A stretch of DNA of 64,000 bases from Labedaea rhizosphaerae (lineage in GTDB: Bacteria > Actinomycetota > Actinomycetes > Mycobacteriales > Pseudonocardiaceae): assembly GCF_004362825.1 (NCBI RefSeq), contig NZ_SNXZ01000002.1, forward strand, positions 1,111,365 to 1,175,364. The letters run 5' to 3'. The notes beneath the pieces were generated by a model, which was not told the DNA's origin, made no database searches, and saw only the letters and a program-made list of their open reading frames with translations. This document shows, piece after piece, positions 31,883 to 41,596 of this stretch. Position 1 is the stretch's first letter; each line of letters starts with the position of its first letter. The translations under genes were made by a program, and so were the position numbers.

Positions 31883-33408
31883 GGGCTTGGACCAACCCGC
31901 TGCGTGACGAGCGGGACAAGCGGCTGCCGCGGATCGCGGGCCCGTGCGGGCTGGTGATCTTCGGGGTGACCGGTGACCTGTCCCGCAAGAAGCTGATGCC
32001 CGCGATCTACGACCTGGCCAACCGGGGGCTGCTGCCGCCGGGCTTCTCCCTCGTCGGGTTCGCCCGCCGCGACTGGGCCGACGAGGACTTCGGCCAGATC
32101 GTCTACGACGCGGTCAAGCAGCACGCGCGCACGCCGTTCCGCCAGGAGGTCTGGGACCGCCTCGCCGAGGGCGTGCGGTTCGTGCAGGGCTCCTTCGACG
32201 ACGACGAGGCGTTCGACAACCTGGCCGCGACGGTCAAGGAGCTCGACGTCGTGCGCGGCACCGGCGGCAACCACGCGTTCTACCTGTCGATCCCGCCGGG
32301 TGCGTTCCCGGTGGTGACCAAGCAGCTGGCCCGCTCCGGGCTGGCCGACCAGACGGCCACCGACCAGTGGCGCCGGGTGGTCATCGAGAAGCCGTTCGGC
32401 CACGACCTCGCGAGCGCCAAGGAGCTCAACGCGATCGTCAACGACGTCTTCCCCGAGGAGTCGGTGTTCCGCATCGACCACTACCTCGGCAAGGAAACCG
32501 TCCAGAACATGCTGGCGCTGCGCTTCGCCAACCAGCTGTTCGAGCCGATCTGGAACGCCAACTACGTCGACCACGTGCAGATCACCATGGCCGAGGACAT
32601 CGGCCTCGGCGGTCGCGCGGGCTACTACGACGGCATCGGCGCCGCGCGTGACGTGATCCAGAACCACCTGCTGCAACTGCTCGCGCTGACCGCGATGGAG
32701 GAGCCCGTCTCCTTCCACCCGGGCGACCTGCGCGCGGAGAAGATCAAGGTGCTGTCGGCGACCAAGCCGATCGGGCCGTTCAACGAGACCACCGCCCGCG
32801 GGCAGTACACCGGCGGCTGGCAGGGCGGGCAGAAGGTGCCCGGCCTGCTGGAGGAGGAGGGCTTCGCCAAGGACTCCACCACGGAGACCTTCGCCGCGAT
32901 CACCCTCGGCGTCGACACCCGCCGCTGGGCCGGCGTGCCGTTCTACCTGCGCACCGGCAAGCGCCTGGGCCGCCGGGTCACCGAGATCGCGGTGATCTTC
33001 AAGCGCGCACCGCACCTGCCCTTCGACGACACCGCGACCGAGGAGCTCGGCCAGAACGCGCTCGTCGTGCGGGTGCAGCCGGACGAGGGCGTGACGCTGC
33101 GGTTCGGCTCCAAGGTGCCCAGCACCACCATGGAGGTCCGCGACGTCACGATGGACTTCAGCTACGGCCACTCGTTCACCGAGGCGTCGCCGGAGGCCTA
33201 CGAGCGGCTGATCCTGGACATGCTGCTCGGCGAGCCGTCGCTCTTCCCGGTCAACGAAGAGGTCGAGCTGTCCTGGGAAATCCTGGACCCGATCCTGAAA
33301 CACTGGCGCAGCAGCGGAAAACCCGAGCCTTACCCGGCCGGGACCTGGGGGCCGGTCTCGGCCGACAAGATGCTCGGTCGCAGCGGCCGCAACTGGAGGC
33401 GTCCATGA
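31879..33408 (+). CDS. zwf: Glucose-6-phosphate 1-dehydrogenase
   Basis: A 509-residue enzyme. The NADP-binding loop IFGVTGDLSRKKLMPAIYDL is near the N-terminus, and the substrate-site motif RIDHYLGKETVQNMLALRFA holds the catalytic His. EKPFGHDLASAKELN and YYDGIGAARDVIQNHLLQLL follow. It oxidises glucose-6-P to 6-phosphogluconolactone. The GTG start overlaps the pgi stop by 4 nt, and opcA overlaps its own stop by 4 nt, so the enzyme and its assembly factor are co-translated. Confidence 0.95.
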   Translation: MRAWTNPLRDERDKRLPRIAGPCGLVIFGVTGDLSRKKLMPAIYDLANRGLLPPGFSLVGFARRDWADEDFGQIVYDAVKQHARTPFRQEVWDRLAEGVRFVQGSFDDDEAFDNLAATVKELDVVRGTGGNHAFYLSIPPGAFPVVTKQLARSGLADQTATDQWRRVVIEKPFGHDLASAKELNAIVNDVFPEESVFRIDHYLGKETVQNMLALRFANQLFEPIWNANYVDHVQITMAEDIGLGGRAGYYDGIGAARDVIQNHLLQLLALTAMEEPVSFHPGDLRAEKIKVLSATKPIGPFNETTARGQYTGGWQGGQKVPGLLEEEGFAKDSTTETFAAITLGVDTRRWAGVPFYLRTGKRLGRRVTEIAVIFKRAPHLPFDDTATEELGQNALVVRVQPDEGVTLRFGSKVPSTTMEVRDVTMDFSYGHSFTEASPEAYERLILDMLLGEPSLFPVNEEVELSWEILDPILKHWRSSGKPEPYPAGTWGPVSADKMLGRSGRNWRRP

Positions 33409-34427
33409 TCATCGACATGCCGTCGACGACCACCTCGCAGGTCAACGCCAAGCTGGTGCAGCTGCGTGAGCAGGGCGGCGTGACCACGCTGGGCCGCGTG
33501 CTCACCCTGGTGATCGTGACCGACGACGGGCAGAAGACCGAGGGCGCCATCGAGGCCGCGAACGCCGCGAGCCGCGAGCACCCGTGCCGCGTGATCGTGG
33601 TGGCCCGTGGCGCCAAGCGGGCCGCGGCCCGGCTGGACGCGCAGGTCCGCATCGGCGGCGACGCGGGCGCGAGCGAGGTCATCGTGCTGCGCCTCTACGG
33701 CCCGCTCGCCGAGCAGGGCGCGAGTTGCGTCGTCCCGATGCTGCTGCCGGACGCGCCGGTCGTGGCGTGGTGGCCCTCGGAGGCGCCGCCCTCGCCCGCC
33801 GAGGACCCGATCGGGCGGCTCGCGCACCGGCGGATCACCGACTCGGCCGCGGAGAAGAACCCGATCAAGGCCCTCGAGCAACGCCGGAAGTCCTACGTGG
33901 AGGGTGACACGGATCTGGCCTGGACCCGGCTCACGCTCTGGCGGGGCCTGCTGGCGTCCGCATTGGACCTGCCGCCGTACGAGCGGGTGTCCGACGTTGT
34001 CGTGACCGGTGAGGCGGACTCGCCGTCCACGGAACTGCTGGCCGCGTGGCTCGCGGTGTCGTTGAAGGCGTCGGTGCAGCGCAAGAAGGCGACCCAGGGC
34101 GAGGGCATCGTGTCGGTGCGCCTGGAGCGGCGCTCCGGTGCGCTGACCCTGGAGCGCCCGGACGGCAAGGTCGGCACGCTGGAGCAGCCGGGCCAGCCCG
34201 CGCGGCGGGTGGCGTTGCAGCGCCGGTCGGTGCAGGACTGCCTGACCGAGGAACTGCGCCGGCTCGACCCGGACGAGATCTACGAGATGACGTTGAAGGG
34301 CCTGGACAAGCTCAACAAGGGCCGGTCGGCGGCCAACGGCGCGAAGACCGCTTCCGCCGCCCGGCGGGCGCCGCGCAAGGCACCGGCCCGCAAGCCGAAG
34401 GCGGCCGCCGCCAAGGGCTCCTCGTGA
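33405..34427 (+). CDS. opcA: OpcA, glucose-6-phosphate dehydrogenase assembly protein
   Basis: A 340-residue protein. It has the OpcA pattern: MIIDMPSTTTSQVNAKLVQL, RVLTLVIVTDDGQKTEGAIE, APVVAWWPSEAPPSPAEDPI and SYVEGDTDLAWTRLTLWRGL. The C-terminus is a Lys/Ala/Arg-rich tail (about 310-340). OpcA is needed for active G6PD in cyanobacteria and modulates it in actinobacteria. ATGA overlap with zwf and GTGA overlap with pgl show tight translational coupling. Confidence 0.93.
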   Translation: MIIDMPSTTTSQVNAKLVQLREQGGVTTLGRVLTLVIVTDDGQKTEGAIEAANAASREHPCRVIVVARGAKRAAARLDAQVRIGGDAGASEVIVLRLYGPLAEQGASCVVPMLLPDAPVVAWWPSEAPPSPAEDPIGRLAHRRITDSAAEKNPIKALEQRRKSYVEGDTDLAWTRLTLWRGLLASALDLPPYERVSDVVVTGEADSPSTELLAAWLAVSLKASVQRKKATQGEGIVSVRLERRSGALTLERPDGKVGTLEQPGQPARRVALQRRSVQDCLTEELRRLDPDEIYEMTLKGLDKLNKGRSAANGAKTASAARRAPRKAPARKPKAAAAKGSS

Positions 34428-35206
34428 CCACGGCGCCGCAGGTCGTCGTCCACCGCAACCCGGAGCTGCTGGCGGCGGCGACCGCGGCGCGCCTGGTCAC
34501 CAAGCTGGTCGACGCGCAGGCCGCGCGCGGCCACGCGTCCCTCGTGCTGACCGGCGGCCGCACCGGGACGACGGTGTTGCAGCAGTTGCGTTCCACGCCG
34601 GCCCGGGACGCGATCGACTGGTCCCATGTGGACTTGTACTGGGGCGACGAGCGGTTCCTGCCCACCGGGCACCAGGACCGCAACGAGACCCAGGCCCGCG
34701 AGGCGTTGCTCGACCACGTCCCGGTCGACCCGGCCCGCGTGCACGTGATCGCGGCGTCGGACGGTGCCTACGGCGACGACCCCGACGCCGTCGCGCACGC
34801 CTACGCGGAGATCCTCGCCGCGGCCGCCCGCCCCGAGGACCACGGCGACGTGCCGGCGTTCGACGTGTGCCTGCTCGGGGTCGGCGAGGAAGGCCACACG
34901 GCGTCGATCTTCCCGTCCTCCCCCGCGGTCTACGAGACCGACCGCACGGTGGTGGCCGTCCGCAACTGCCCCAAGCCCCCGCCCACGCGCGTGAGCCTGA
35001 CGCTGCCCGCGATCCGCTGCTCGCGCGAGGTGTGGCTGATGACCACCGGCTCGTCGAAGACCGCGGCCGTGGCGATGGCACTGGGTGGCGCGGGTGAGGT
35101 GCAACTGCCCGCCGCGGGCGCGATCGGCACCACGCGGACGCTGTGGCTGCTGGACAAGGCGGCCGCCGCCAAGATCCCGAACGTCTTCACTCCCCCGCTG
35201 GCGTAG
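34424..35206 (+). CDS. pgl: 6-Phosphogluconolactonase
   Basis: A 260-residue hydrolase of the DevB/SOL type. It has LVLTGGRTGTTVLQQL, DWSHVDLYWGDERFLPTGHQ, FDVCLLGVGEEGHTASIFPS and RVSLTLPAIRCSREVWLMTT. It hydrolyses 6-phosphogluconolactone to 6-phosphogluconate. The GTG start overlaps the opcA stop by 4 nt. It is the last gene of the operon and is followed by a terminator hairpin. Confidence 0.93.
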   Translation: MTTAPQVVVHRNPELLAAATAARLVTKLVDAQAARGHASLVLTGGRTGTTVLQQLRSTPARDAIDWSHVDLYWGDERFLPTGHQDRNETQAREALLDHVPVDPARVHVIAASDGAYGDDPDAVAHAYAEILAAAARPEDHGDVPAFDVCLLGVGEEGHTASIFPSSPAVYETDRTVVAVRNCPKPPPTRVSLTLPAIRCSREVWLMTTGSSKTAAVAMALGGAGEVQLPAAGAIGTTRTLWLLDKAAAAKIPNVFTPPLA

Positions 35207-35219
35207 CGCGGGCCTGAGG

Positions 35220-35250
35220 TCAGCCGCCGTCGGGCACCGATGGCGGCTGA
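35220..35250 (+). terminator. Hairpin after the pentose-phosphate operon
   Basis: TCAGCCGCC (35220-35228) pairs perfectly with GGCGGCTGA (35242-35250) across a 13-nt loop, 14 bp after the pgl stop. Confidence 0.65.
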
Positions 35251-35432
35251 TTGCCGACAGGATTCGGGTCATCCGGCCCTAGCGCGCCGAGCGTTCGCCA
35301 GTGCGACTACCGGCAACTGTGGAATGTGCCAATGCACACACATTACCCACGAGACGTCCCGCGGGTGGCCCAAGTCTGTCTTCAATGGGTATCGACCGGC
35401 TGACCCATCGCCGGCCGAGGAAAGGGCCCGAC

Positions 35433-36773
35433 ATGCCCCGCCAGCAGCGACCGGCGACGCCGCACCGGCGCCCGGCCGCACCGCGCCAGGAGATGCCACT
35501 GCCACGGCAGCCCCAGGGCGCGGGTGATACTGGCACGGTCCCGGACCCTGCCGACACCGGAGGTGCCGCCTTGGTCTTGCAGAACGTCGCTCCGGCCGAA
35601 CTCGCCGCCGCCACCGCGCTCAAACGCGCGCCCAAGGCCAGGTCCGTCGTCTCCGACCGGCTCGGCGCGTTGCGGGGCAAACGCTGGCTGACCGGGTTCG
35701 GCGGCGACCTGCTCGCCCTGCTCGTCGCCGTGCTGGACGTCTGGCTGGTCATCCCGAACGACGCCGAGCCCTACCAGATCATCACGTCCGGGATCGCCTG
35801 CTCGGCCATGCTCATGCGCCGCTTCGTGCCGTTCCTCGCCGTGCTGGTGACCGTGCCGGGCTTCCTGTTCGGCTGGTCGGAGCTGGCCGCGATGATCGCC
35901 ATGGCCACGCTCGCGTGGAAGCACGCGTGGACGTGGCGCACGTGGATCGGCTTCGGCCTGATCTGGACCTGCCGCGAGGTGATCTGGCCCTTCGACGAGT
36001 TCCTCGCCACCGGGTGGCGCGGGCACATCCTCGACGGGATCTGGGGCGTGATCGTCGGCGGCATGCCGGTGGCCATCGGGTTGCTGATCATCGCCCGCAC
36101 GGAGCTGTCCGCGCAGATCGCCGAGCTGGCCGCGACCCGCGAGCGGGAGAACCGGCTGCACGCCCACGCCGTGCGTGAGTCCGAGCGGGCGAAGCTGGCC
36201 CGCGAGATGCACGACGTCGTGTCGCACCAGGTCACGTTGATCGCGATGCAGGCGGGCGCGATGCAAGTGGCACCACCGGAAGAGGCCAAGAAGATGGCCG
36301 AGACCATCCGGTCACTGAGCACGAAGACCCTGGACGAACTGCGTGAGCTCGTCGGCCTGTTGCGCTCGGGCGCCTTCGACGACGAGTCCGCGCACCCCGG
36401 CCTCGACCAGGTCGCCCAGCTCGTCCGCACCAGCGACGTGAAGGTGACGCTGCGGATGGACACCGACCCCGAGCGGCTGCCCGCACCGGTGTCGGGCGCG
36501 GCCTACCGCACGGTGCAGGAAGCACTCACCAACGTCCGCAAGCACGCGAGCGGCGCCAAGGCCAACGTGTGGATCCGCGTCGACCACGACGAACTGCTCA
36601 TCGACGTGACCAACTCGAAGGCCAAGGCCGGGCGGAAGCTCGACCTGCCCTCGGGCGGGCACGGCCTGGTCGGGCTGCGCGAACGGGCGGGCCTGCTCGG
36701 CGGCACGTTCGACGCCCACACCACCTCGGACGGTGGCTTCGAACTGCGCGCCCGCTATCCCCTGGCCGGCTGA
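35433..36773 (+). CDS. Orphan NarL-type sensor histidine kinase
   Basis: A 446-residue membrane kinase. An Ala/Pro-rich cytoplasmic head precedes about five membrane helices (roughly residues 88-225). The HisKA_3 dimerisation helix carries the phospho-acceptor His260 in LAREMHDVVSHQVTLIAMQA. The HATPase domain has VQEALTNVRKHASGAKANVW (N box) and GGHGLVGLRERAGLLGGTFD (G box). Kinases of this class normally phosphorylate a LuxR/NarL response regulator, but none is adjacent. The ATG at 35433 is preferred because GAGGAAAGGG lies upstream; 35385 or 35301 are possible. Its last codons and stop form the first unit of a degenerate tandem repeat. Confidence 0.87.
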   Translation: MPRQQRPATPHRRPAAPRQEMPLPRQPQGAGDTGTVPDPADTGGAALVLQNVAPAELAAATALKRAPKARSVVSDRLGALRGKRWLTGFGGDLLALLVAVLDVWLVIPNDAEPYQIITSGIACSAMLMRRFVPFLAVLVTVPGFLFGWSELAAMIAMATLAWKHAWTWRTWIGFGLIWTCREVIWPFDEFLATGWRGHILDGIWGVIVGGMPVAIGLLIIARTELSAQIAELAATRERENRLHAHAVRESERAKLAREMHDVVSHQVTLIAMQAGAMQVAPPEEAKKMAETIRSLSTKTLDELRELVGLLRSGAFDDESAHPGLDQVAQLVRTSDVKVTLRMDTDPERLPAPVSGAAYRTVQEALTNVRKHASGAKANVWIRVDHDELLIDVTNSKAKAGRKLDLPSGGHGLVGLRERAGLLGGTFDAHTTSDGGFELRARYPLAG

Positions 36774-36910
36774 GCCCCTCATCCGCTATCCCCTGCTCGG
36801 CTGAGCCCCTCACCCGCTGTCGCTTGGCCTGCTGAACCCTCACCGGCCATCGCCTGGCGGCCGGCTGAGCCCTCACCCGTCATCGCCTGGCGGCCGGCTG
36901 AGTTCCTCAT
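36752..36910 (+). repeat. Five degenerate 30-34-bp tandem repeats starting inside the kinase gene
   Basis: Units start at 36752, 36783, 36814, 36844 and 36877 and are 31, 31, 30, 33 and 34 bp long. Each ends in a form of GGCTGAGCCCCTCAY, and most begin CCGCTATC or a variant. The first unit contains the last seven codons and the TGA of the kinase, so the repeats look like successive copies of the gene's 3' end. A hairpin follows directly. Confidence 0.85.
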
Positions 36911-36937
36911 CGCCCGGCGCAGCACGCACCGGGCGAT
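36909..36937 (+). terminator. Hairpin after the kinase 3' repeats
   Basis: ATCGCCCGG (36909-36917) is complementary to CCGGGCGAT (36929-36937) with an 11-nt loop. Confidence 0.6.
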
Positions 36938-37177
36938 GACGGCTGACTCAAGACGGCATCAGACACCCGACCGACGAAGCCCAGAGAACTTTGTGCACGG
37001 TTCGTGCAACCGTTGCCCCTGATCCTCGACGCTCGCGCGCACCTTCCATTCCAGCGAACGCGCGCAGACTCGCCGCCGTTCCCGCGGTGCACCGCAAGGT
37101 TGCACTCGCGGGACACGCGTTGGCGGGAACCGGCTGGTGAGACCCCAGAAGTCGCGGGTTCAGCCGGCGAGCGTGCG
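36938..37177. other. Gene-free stretch between kinase repeats and rbpA
   Basis: No convincing ORF, tRNA or repeat array is visible. A short inverted repeat ACGGTT/AACCGT occurs near 36998-37014. The minus-strand frame that crosses the region has atypical composition and no ribosome-binding site. It probably holds only the 3' flank of rbpA. Confidence 0.5.
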
Positions 37178-37525
37178 CTAGGAAAGGCCTTCGCGCTGCT
37201 TGCGCAGCTTGGCCAGCGCCTCGGCGAGGATGGCCTCGCCGTCGGCGTCGGAGCGGCGCTCCTTCACGTACGCGAGGTGGGTCTTGTAGGGCTCCGTGCG
37301 CGGTGCCGCGGGCGGGGCTTCCTTGTCCCGGCCACCCGGCAGGCCGCACCGCGGGCAGTCCCACGAGTCCGGCTTCTCCGCGTCCAGGGCGAACGACGGC
37401 CGCGATTCGTGACCGTTCGCGCACCAGTACGAGATCGTCTCGCGGGGCGCGGACTCGCCGCGCTCCGACTCACCCATCGGCCCGGCACCGACCCGGGTCC
37501 CCCGGATCGCGTTACCACCAGCCAT
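37178..37525 (-). CDS. rbpA: RNA polymerase-binding protein RbpA
   Basis: A 115-residue protein with the RbpA layout. The N-terminal tail has NAIRGTRVGAG; the core domain has the SYWCANGHESRPSFALDAEK and WDCPRCGLPG zinc-type region; the basic linker is followed by the sigma-interacting helices (YKTHLAYVKERRSDADGEAI with ILAEALAKLRKQR). RbpA is an actinobacteria-specific activator that stabilises the RNA polymerase-sigma open complex. It is the gene after secG on the same strand. Confidence 0.95.
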   Translation of the reverse strand: MAGGNAIRGTRVGAGPMGESERGESAPRETISYWCANGHESRPSFALDAEKPDSWDCPRCGLPGGRDKEAPPAAPRTEPYKTHLAYVKERRSDADGEAILAEALAKLRKQREGLS

Positions 37526-37617
37526 CGAGCGTCACACCCCCAAATGTGTGTTCACGGCGCGGAATTGACCGGTCAAGGCCACCGCGCAGGTCTCCACCAT
37601 GCCGGGCACTGCCCGGG

Positions 37618-37848
37618 TCACACCTTTGCCAGCAGCCCGAGGCCGATGATGCAGATCAGCCAGATCGCTCCGAAGAACAGCGTGATCCGGTCGAGGTTCT
37701 TCTCCACGACGCTCGAGCCGGACAAGCTCGACTGCATCCCACCGCCGAAGAGGGACGACAGGCCGCCACCGCGGCCACGGTGCAGGAGCACCAGCACAAC
37801 CAGGATCAAGCTGGTGACGATCGCACCGATCTGCATTGCCAGAATCAT
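37618..37848 (-). CDS. secG: SecG, protein-export translocase subunit
   Basis: A 76-residue protein with two membrane helices (MQIGAIVTSLILVVLVLLHR and LFFGAIWLICIIGLGLLAKV) joined by the SecG-type RGRGGGLSSLFGGGMQSSLS loop. It forms part of the SecYEG channel. It lies at the end of the gap-pgk-tpiA-secG run, a conserved actinobacterial order. Confidence 0.95.
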   Translation of the reverse strand: MILAMQIGAIVTSLILVVLVLLHRGRGGGLSSLFGGGMQSSLSGSSVVEKNLDRITLFFGAIWLICIIGLGLLAKV

Positions 37849-37930
37849 GTCGTCCTCGCGCGTAGGGAAGGTCGGCTACAAAGGTTACCGGGTCCAGGCC
37901 GGTGGTTCGACCACCGGCCTGTCCGAACGA

Positions 37931-38719
37931 TCAGGACGGCAACGGCCCGCCGGCCGCCATGGCGCTGAGCTTGGTGAACTCCTCGGCCTGCAGGCTGGCC
38001 CCGCCGACCAGGGCGCCGTCGACGTCCTTCTGCGCCACGATGTCGCCGATGTTGGCCGACTTCACCGAGCCGCCGTAGAGGATGCGCACCTCGTCGGCCA
38101 CGTCCTGGCCGTACTTCTCGGCCAGCGCCGCGCGCAGGGCGCCACAGACCTCCTGCGCGTCCTGCGGGGTCGCCGTCTTGCCGGTGCCGATCGCCCAGAC
38201 CGGTTCGTACGCCACCACAACCTTGCCCACTTGGTCAGCCTTCAAGCCCTTCAGGCACGCGAGCAGCGACGTCGTGCAGTGCTCGACGTGGCCGTTCTCC
38301 TCCCGCACCTCGAGCTTCTCGCCGACGCACAGGATCGGCGCCATGCCGTGCTTGAGCGTCGCCCGCACCTTCTTGCCGACCAGTTCGTCGGTCTCGTGGT
38401 GGTACTCGCGCCGCTCGGAGTGCCCGACCACGACGTAGGTGCAGCCGAGGGTCGCGAGCATCGGCGCGGACACCTCACCGGTGTACGCGCCCGAGTCGTG
38501 CGTCGACACGTCCTGCGCGCCGTACTTGAGCAGCAGCTTGTCGCCGTCCACGGACGTCTGCACGCTGCGGATGTCGGTGAACGGCGGCAGCACGGCCACC
38601 TCCACCTTCGCGTAGTACTTCTCCGGCAGGCCGTGCGCGATCTTCTGCACCAGCGCGATGGCCTCGCGGTGGTTCAGATTGCACTTCCAGTTGCCCGCGA
38701 TGAGCGTCTGCCTGGCCAC
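37931..38719 (-). CDS. tpiA: Triosephosphate isomerase
   Basis: A 262-residue TIM barrel. It has [20 protein letters not shown], catalytic His in [15 protein letters not shown], catalytic Glu in [20 protein letters not shown], and the phosphate loop [15 protein letters not shown]. The GTG at 38719 is chosen because the protein then starts [12 protein letters not shown] like its relatives; it lies 4 bp after the pgk stop. Glycolysis/gluconeogenesis. Confidence 0.95.
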   Translation of the reverse strand: MARQTLIAGNWKCNLNHREAIALVQKIAHGLPEKYYAKVEVAVLPPFTDIRSVQTSVDGDKLLLKYGAQDVSTHDSGAYTGEVSAPMLATLGCTYVVVGHSERREYHHETDELVGKKVRATLKHGMAPILCVGEKLEVREENGHVEHCTTSLLACLKGLKADQVGKVVVAYEPVWAIGTGKTATPQDAQEVCGALRAALAEKYGQDVADEVRILYGGSVKSANIGDIVAQKDVDGALVGGASLQAEEFTKLSAMAAGGPLPS

Positions 38720-38723
38720 CCGC

Positions 38724-39911
38724 TCAGCCCTCCAGCACGCTGACACCGGGGAGGTCCTTGCCCTCCAGGAACTCCAGCGACGCACCGCCGCCGGTGGAGA
38801 TGTGCGAGAACCCGTCCTCGGCGATGCCCAGCCGGCGCACCGCCGCGGCCGAGTCGCCGCCGCCGACCACGCTGAACGCGCCGCTGCCCGCGATCGCCTG
38901 CGCGACCCCGCGGGTGCCCTCGGCGAACGGGGCCAGCTCGAACACGCCCATCGGGCCGTTCCAGAACACGGTGCCCGCCTGCTCCAGCGCCGCGCTGTAG
39001 CGCTCGACGGTGATCGGGCCGATGTCCAGGCCCTTCCAGTGCTCGTACATCTGCGCGACGAGGACCGTCTCGGTGTTCGCCTCGGCGGAGAAGTCGTCGG
39101 CGATCACGACGTCGGCCGGCAGCATGATCTTGTCGCCGGATTCGGCCAGCAGCCGCTTGCACGTGTCGATCATGTCGGCCTCGAGCAGCGAGTCGCCGAC
39201 GCCGAGTCCTTGTGCGGCAAGGAAGGTGAAGCACATGCCGCCCCCGACGAGCAGCTGGTCCACCTTGGGCAACAGCGACTCGATCACCGCGAGCTTGTCG
39301 GAGACCTTGGAACCGCCCAGCACCACCACGTATGGCTTGGCCGGGTCGCCGGTGAGCTTGCGCAGCACCTCGACCTCGGCCAGCACGAGGCCACCGGCGT
39401 AGGCGGGCAACAGGCGGGCGACGTCGTACACCGAAGCCTGCTTGCGGTGCACCACACCGAATCCGTCGGAGACGAACGCGTCGGCCAGCTCGGCGTACTC
39501 GCTGGCCAGCGCGGTCCGCTCGGCCTGGTCCTTGCTGGTCTCTCGGGCGTCGAAGCGCACGTTCTCCAGCAACGCCACCGCACCGTCGGTCAAGCCGTCC
39601 ACAGTGGACCGTGCTGACGCACCGGTGACGTCCTGCGCGAGCGCGACGCTCGTGCCGAGCAGTTCCCCGAGCCGCGCCGCCACCGGGGCGAGGGAGAACT
39701 TCGGGTCCGGGGTGCCCTTCGGCCGGCCCAGGTGCGCGGCCACCACGACCTTCGCACCGGCGTCGGCAAGCTTCTTGATCGTCGGCACCGACGCGCGGAC
39801 CCGGCCGTCATCGGTGATCTTGTCGCCGTCGAGCGGGACGTTGAGGTCGGCGCGCACCAGCACGCGCCGACCCGCAACACCCTCGGACAGCAGGTCGTCC
39901 AGGGTCTTCAA
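38724..39911 (-). CDS. pgk: Phosphoglycerate kinase
   Basis: A 395-residue kinase starting with a TTG ([20 protein letters not shown]). It shows [40 protein letters not shown], the ADP-binding [15 protein letters not shown] and the C-terminal [15 protein letters not shown]. It catalyses 1,3-bisphosphoglycerate + ADP to 3-phosphoglycerate + ATP. It lies 14 bp after gap and 4 bp before tpiA. Confidence 0.95.
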   Translation of the reverse strand: MKTLDDLLSEGVAGRRVLVRADLNVPLDGDKITDDGRVRASVPTIKKLADAGAKVVVAAHLGRPKGTPDPKFSLAPVAARLGELLGTSVALAQDVTGASARSTVDGLTDGAVALLENVRFDARETSKDQAERTALASEYAELADAFVSDGFGVVHRKQASVYDVARLLPAYAGGLVLAEVEVLRKLTGDPAKPYVVVLGGSKVSDKLAVIESLLPKVDQLLVGGGMCFTFLAAQGLGVGDSLLEADMIDTCKRLLAESGDKIMLPADVVIADDFSAEANTETVLVAQMYEHWKGLDIGPITVERYSAALEQAGTVFWNGPMGVFELAPFAEGTRGVAQAIAGSGAFSVVGGGDSAAAVRRLGIAEDGFSHISTGGGASLEFLEGKDLPGVSVLEG

Positions 39912-39925
39912 GGGGAACTACCTTC

Positions 39926-40981
<1,056 letters not shown>

Positions 40982-41096
40982 TTACCGACTCAAGGCCACA
41001 CCCTAGTCGGCATGGACCAGCACGAGACCCTGGCCCTACGTCGACTTTATCGAATCAGAGGGAGACGTCACCACCCTCGTCCCACCATGTGCCCGG

Positions 41097-41139
41097 ACGC
41101 AAAGTGGGTGGCGCAATGTGGGATGACGCAATGTGGGAG
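41097..41139. repeat. Three direct repeats of GCAAWGTGGGW upstream of gap
   Basis: GCAAAGTGGGT starts at 41099, and GCAATGTGGGA at 41113 and 41128, giving spacings of 14 and 15 bp. The block lies about 170 bp upstream of the gap start. Tandem sites of this spacing could bind a regulator cooperatively, but no factor is evident. The region 40931-41596 (666 bp) has no gene; it holds these repeats, the gap promoter and two structured elements. Confidence 0.5.
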
Positions 41140-41329
41140 AGGCCGGCCTCCCCGCCGAACCCCTCCCACATCCGCCCCCCGGGGCAGATCCGTTGCACCG
41201 CGCTGACCGGCATCCCCCTCGAACCCCGGTAAACGTCCCCAATCGGAATCCCCACGGAACAAGAGCAACCACCTGCTCTCTGGGATACAAACCAACCCAC
41301 AATGCGACCCAGGTCACAGTGTCTAACTG

Positions 41330-41421
41330 CGCGCGCTTCGCTGCGCGCGGGCCTCGGCCCCTTCATGGCCTGCCTCGCTCCGGTCGCGAGCGACCTCCAC
41401 GAGGCAGCCCGGGCCGAGGCC
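41330..41421 (+). repeat. Nested-hairpin structured element, copy 1
   Basis: A 7-bp hairpin (41330-41349, loop TTCGCT) precedes a three-tier helix. The outer stem GGCCTCGGCCC (41350-41360) pairs with 41411-41421. The middle stem CTGCCTCG (41370-41377) pairs with 41400-41407. The apical stem GGTCG (41382-41386) pairs with CGACC (41391-41395) around CGAG. Internal loops CTCC and TCCA are shared with the other copies. Same strand as copies 2 and 3. Confidence 0.8.
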
Positions 41422-41441
41422 GTTGTGGCTGTGTTGGATGG

Positions 41442-41533
41442 CGCGCGCTTCGCTGCGCGCGGGTTTCGGGCCTCTCATGGCCTGGCTCGCTCCGGTCGTG
41501 ACCGACCTCCACGAACCAGGCCGGCCCGAAACC
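41442..41533 (+). repeat. Nested-hairpin structured element, copy 2
   Basis: Same layout as copy 1, 20 bp downstream of it. Leading hairpin 41442-41461. The outer stem GGTTTCGGGCC (41462-41472) pairs perfectly with 41523-41533, although its sequence differs from copy 1. The middle stem is CCTGGCTCG / CGAACCAGG and the apical stem is GGTCG / CGACC around TGAC. It is followed by a short AACCG/CGGTT hairpin and GGGTTTTT (41530-41550), which looks like a transcription terminator on the plus strand. Confidence 0.8.
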
Positions 41534-41596
41534 GTGACGGTTGGGTTTTTGCTTACCGGGCTTGGGTTACCCGGCCCTGCCGACCTGGGCCGCCAG

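Noticed and set aside
36938-37177. tRNA or small RNA before rbpA
   Set aside because: No cloverleaf, TTCRA loop or terminator structure could be found; only a short inverted repeat.
37602-37616. Terminator from CCGGGCA/TGCCCGG next to secG
   Set aside because: The arms are separated by a single base, so a stable hairpin would lose most of the stem; kept out of the feature list.
41036-41366. Overlapping ORFs of about 75-100 codons upstream of gap
   Set aside because: Four frames are open over the same repeats, none has a plausible ribosome-binding site, and the sequence contains the direct repeats and structured element.
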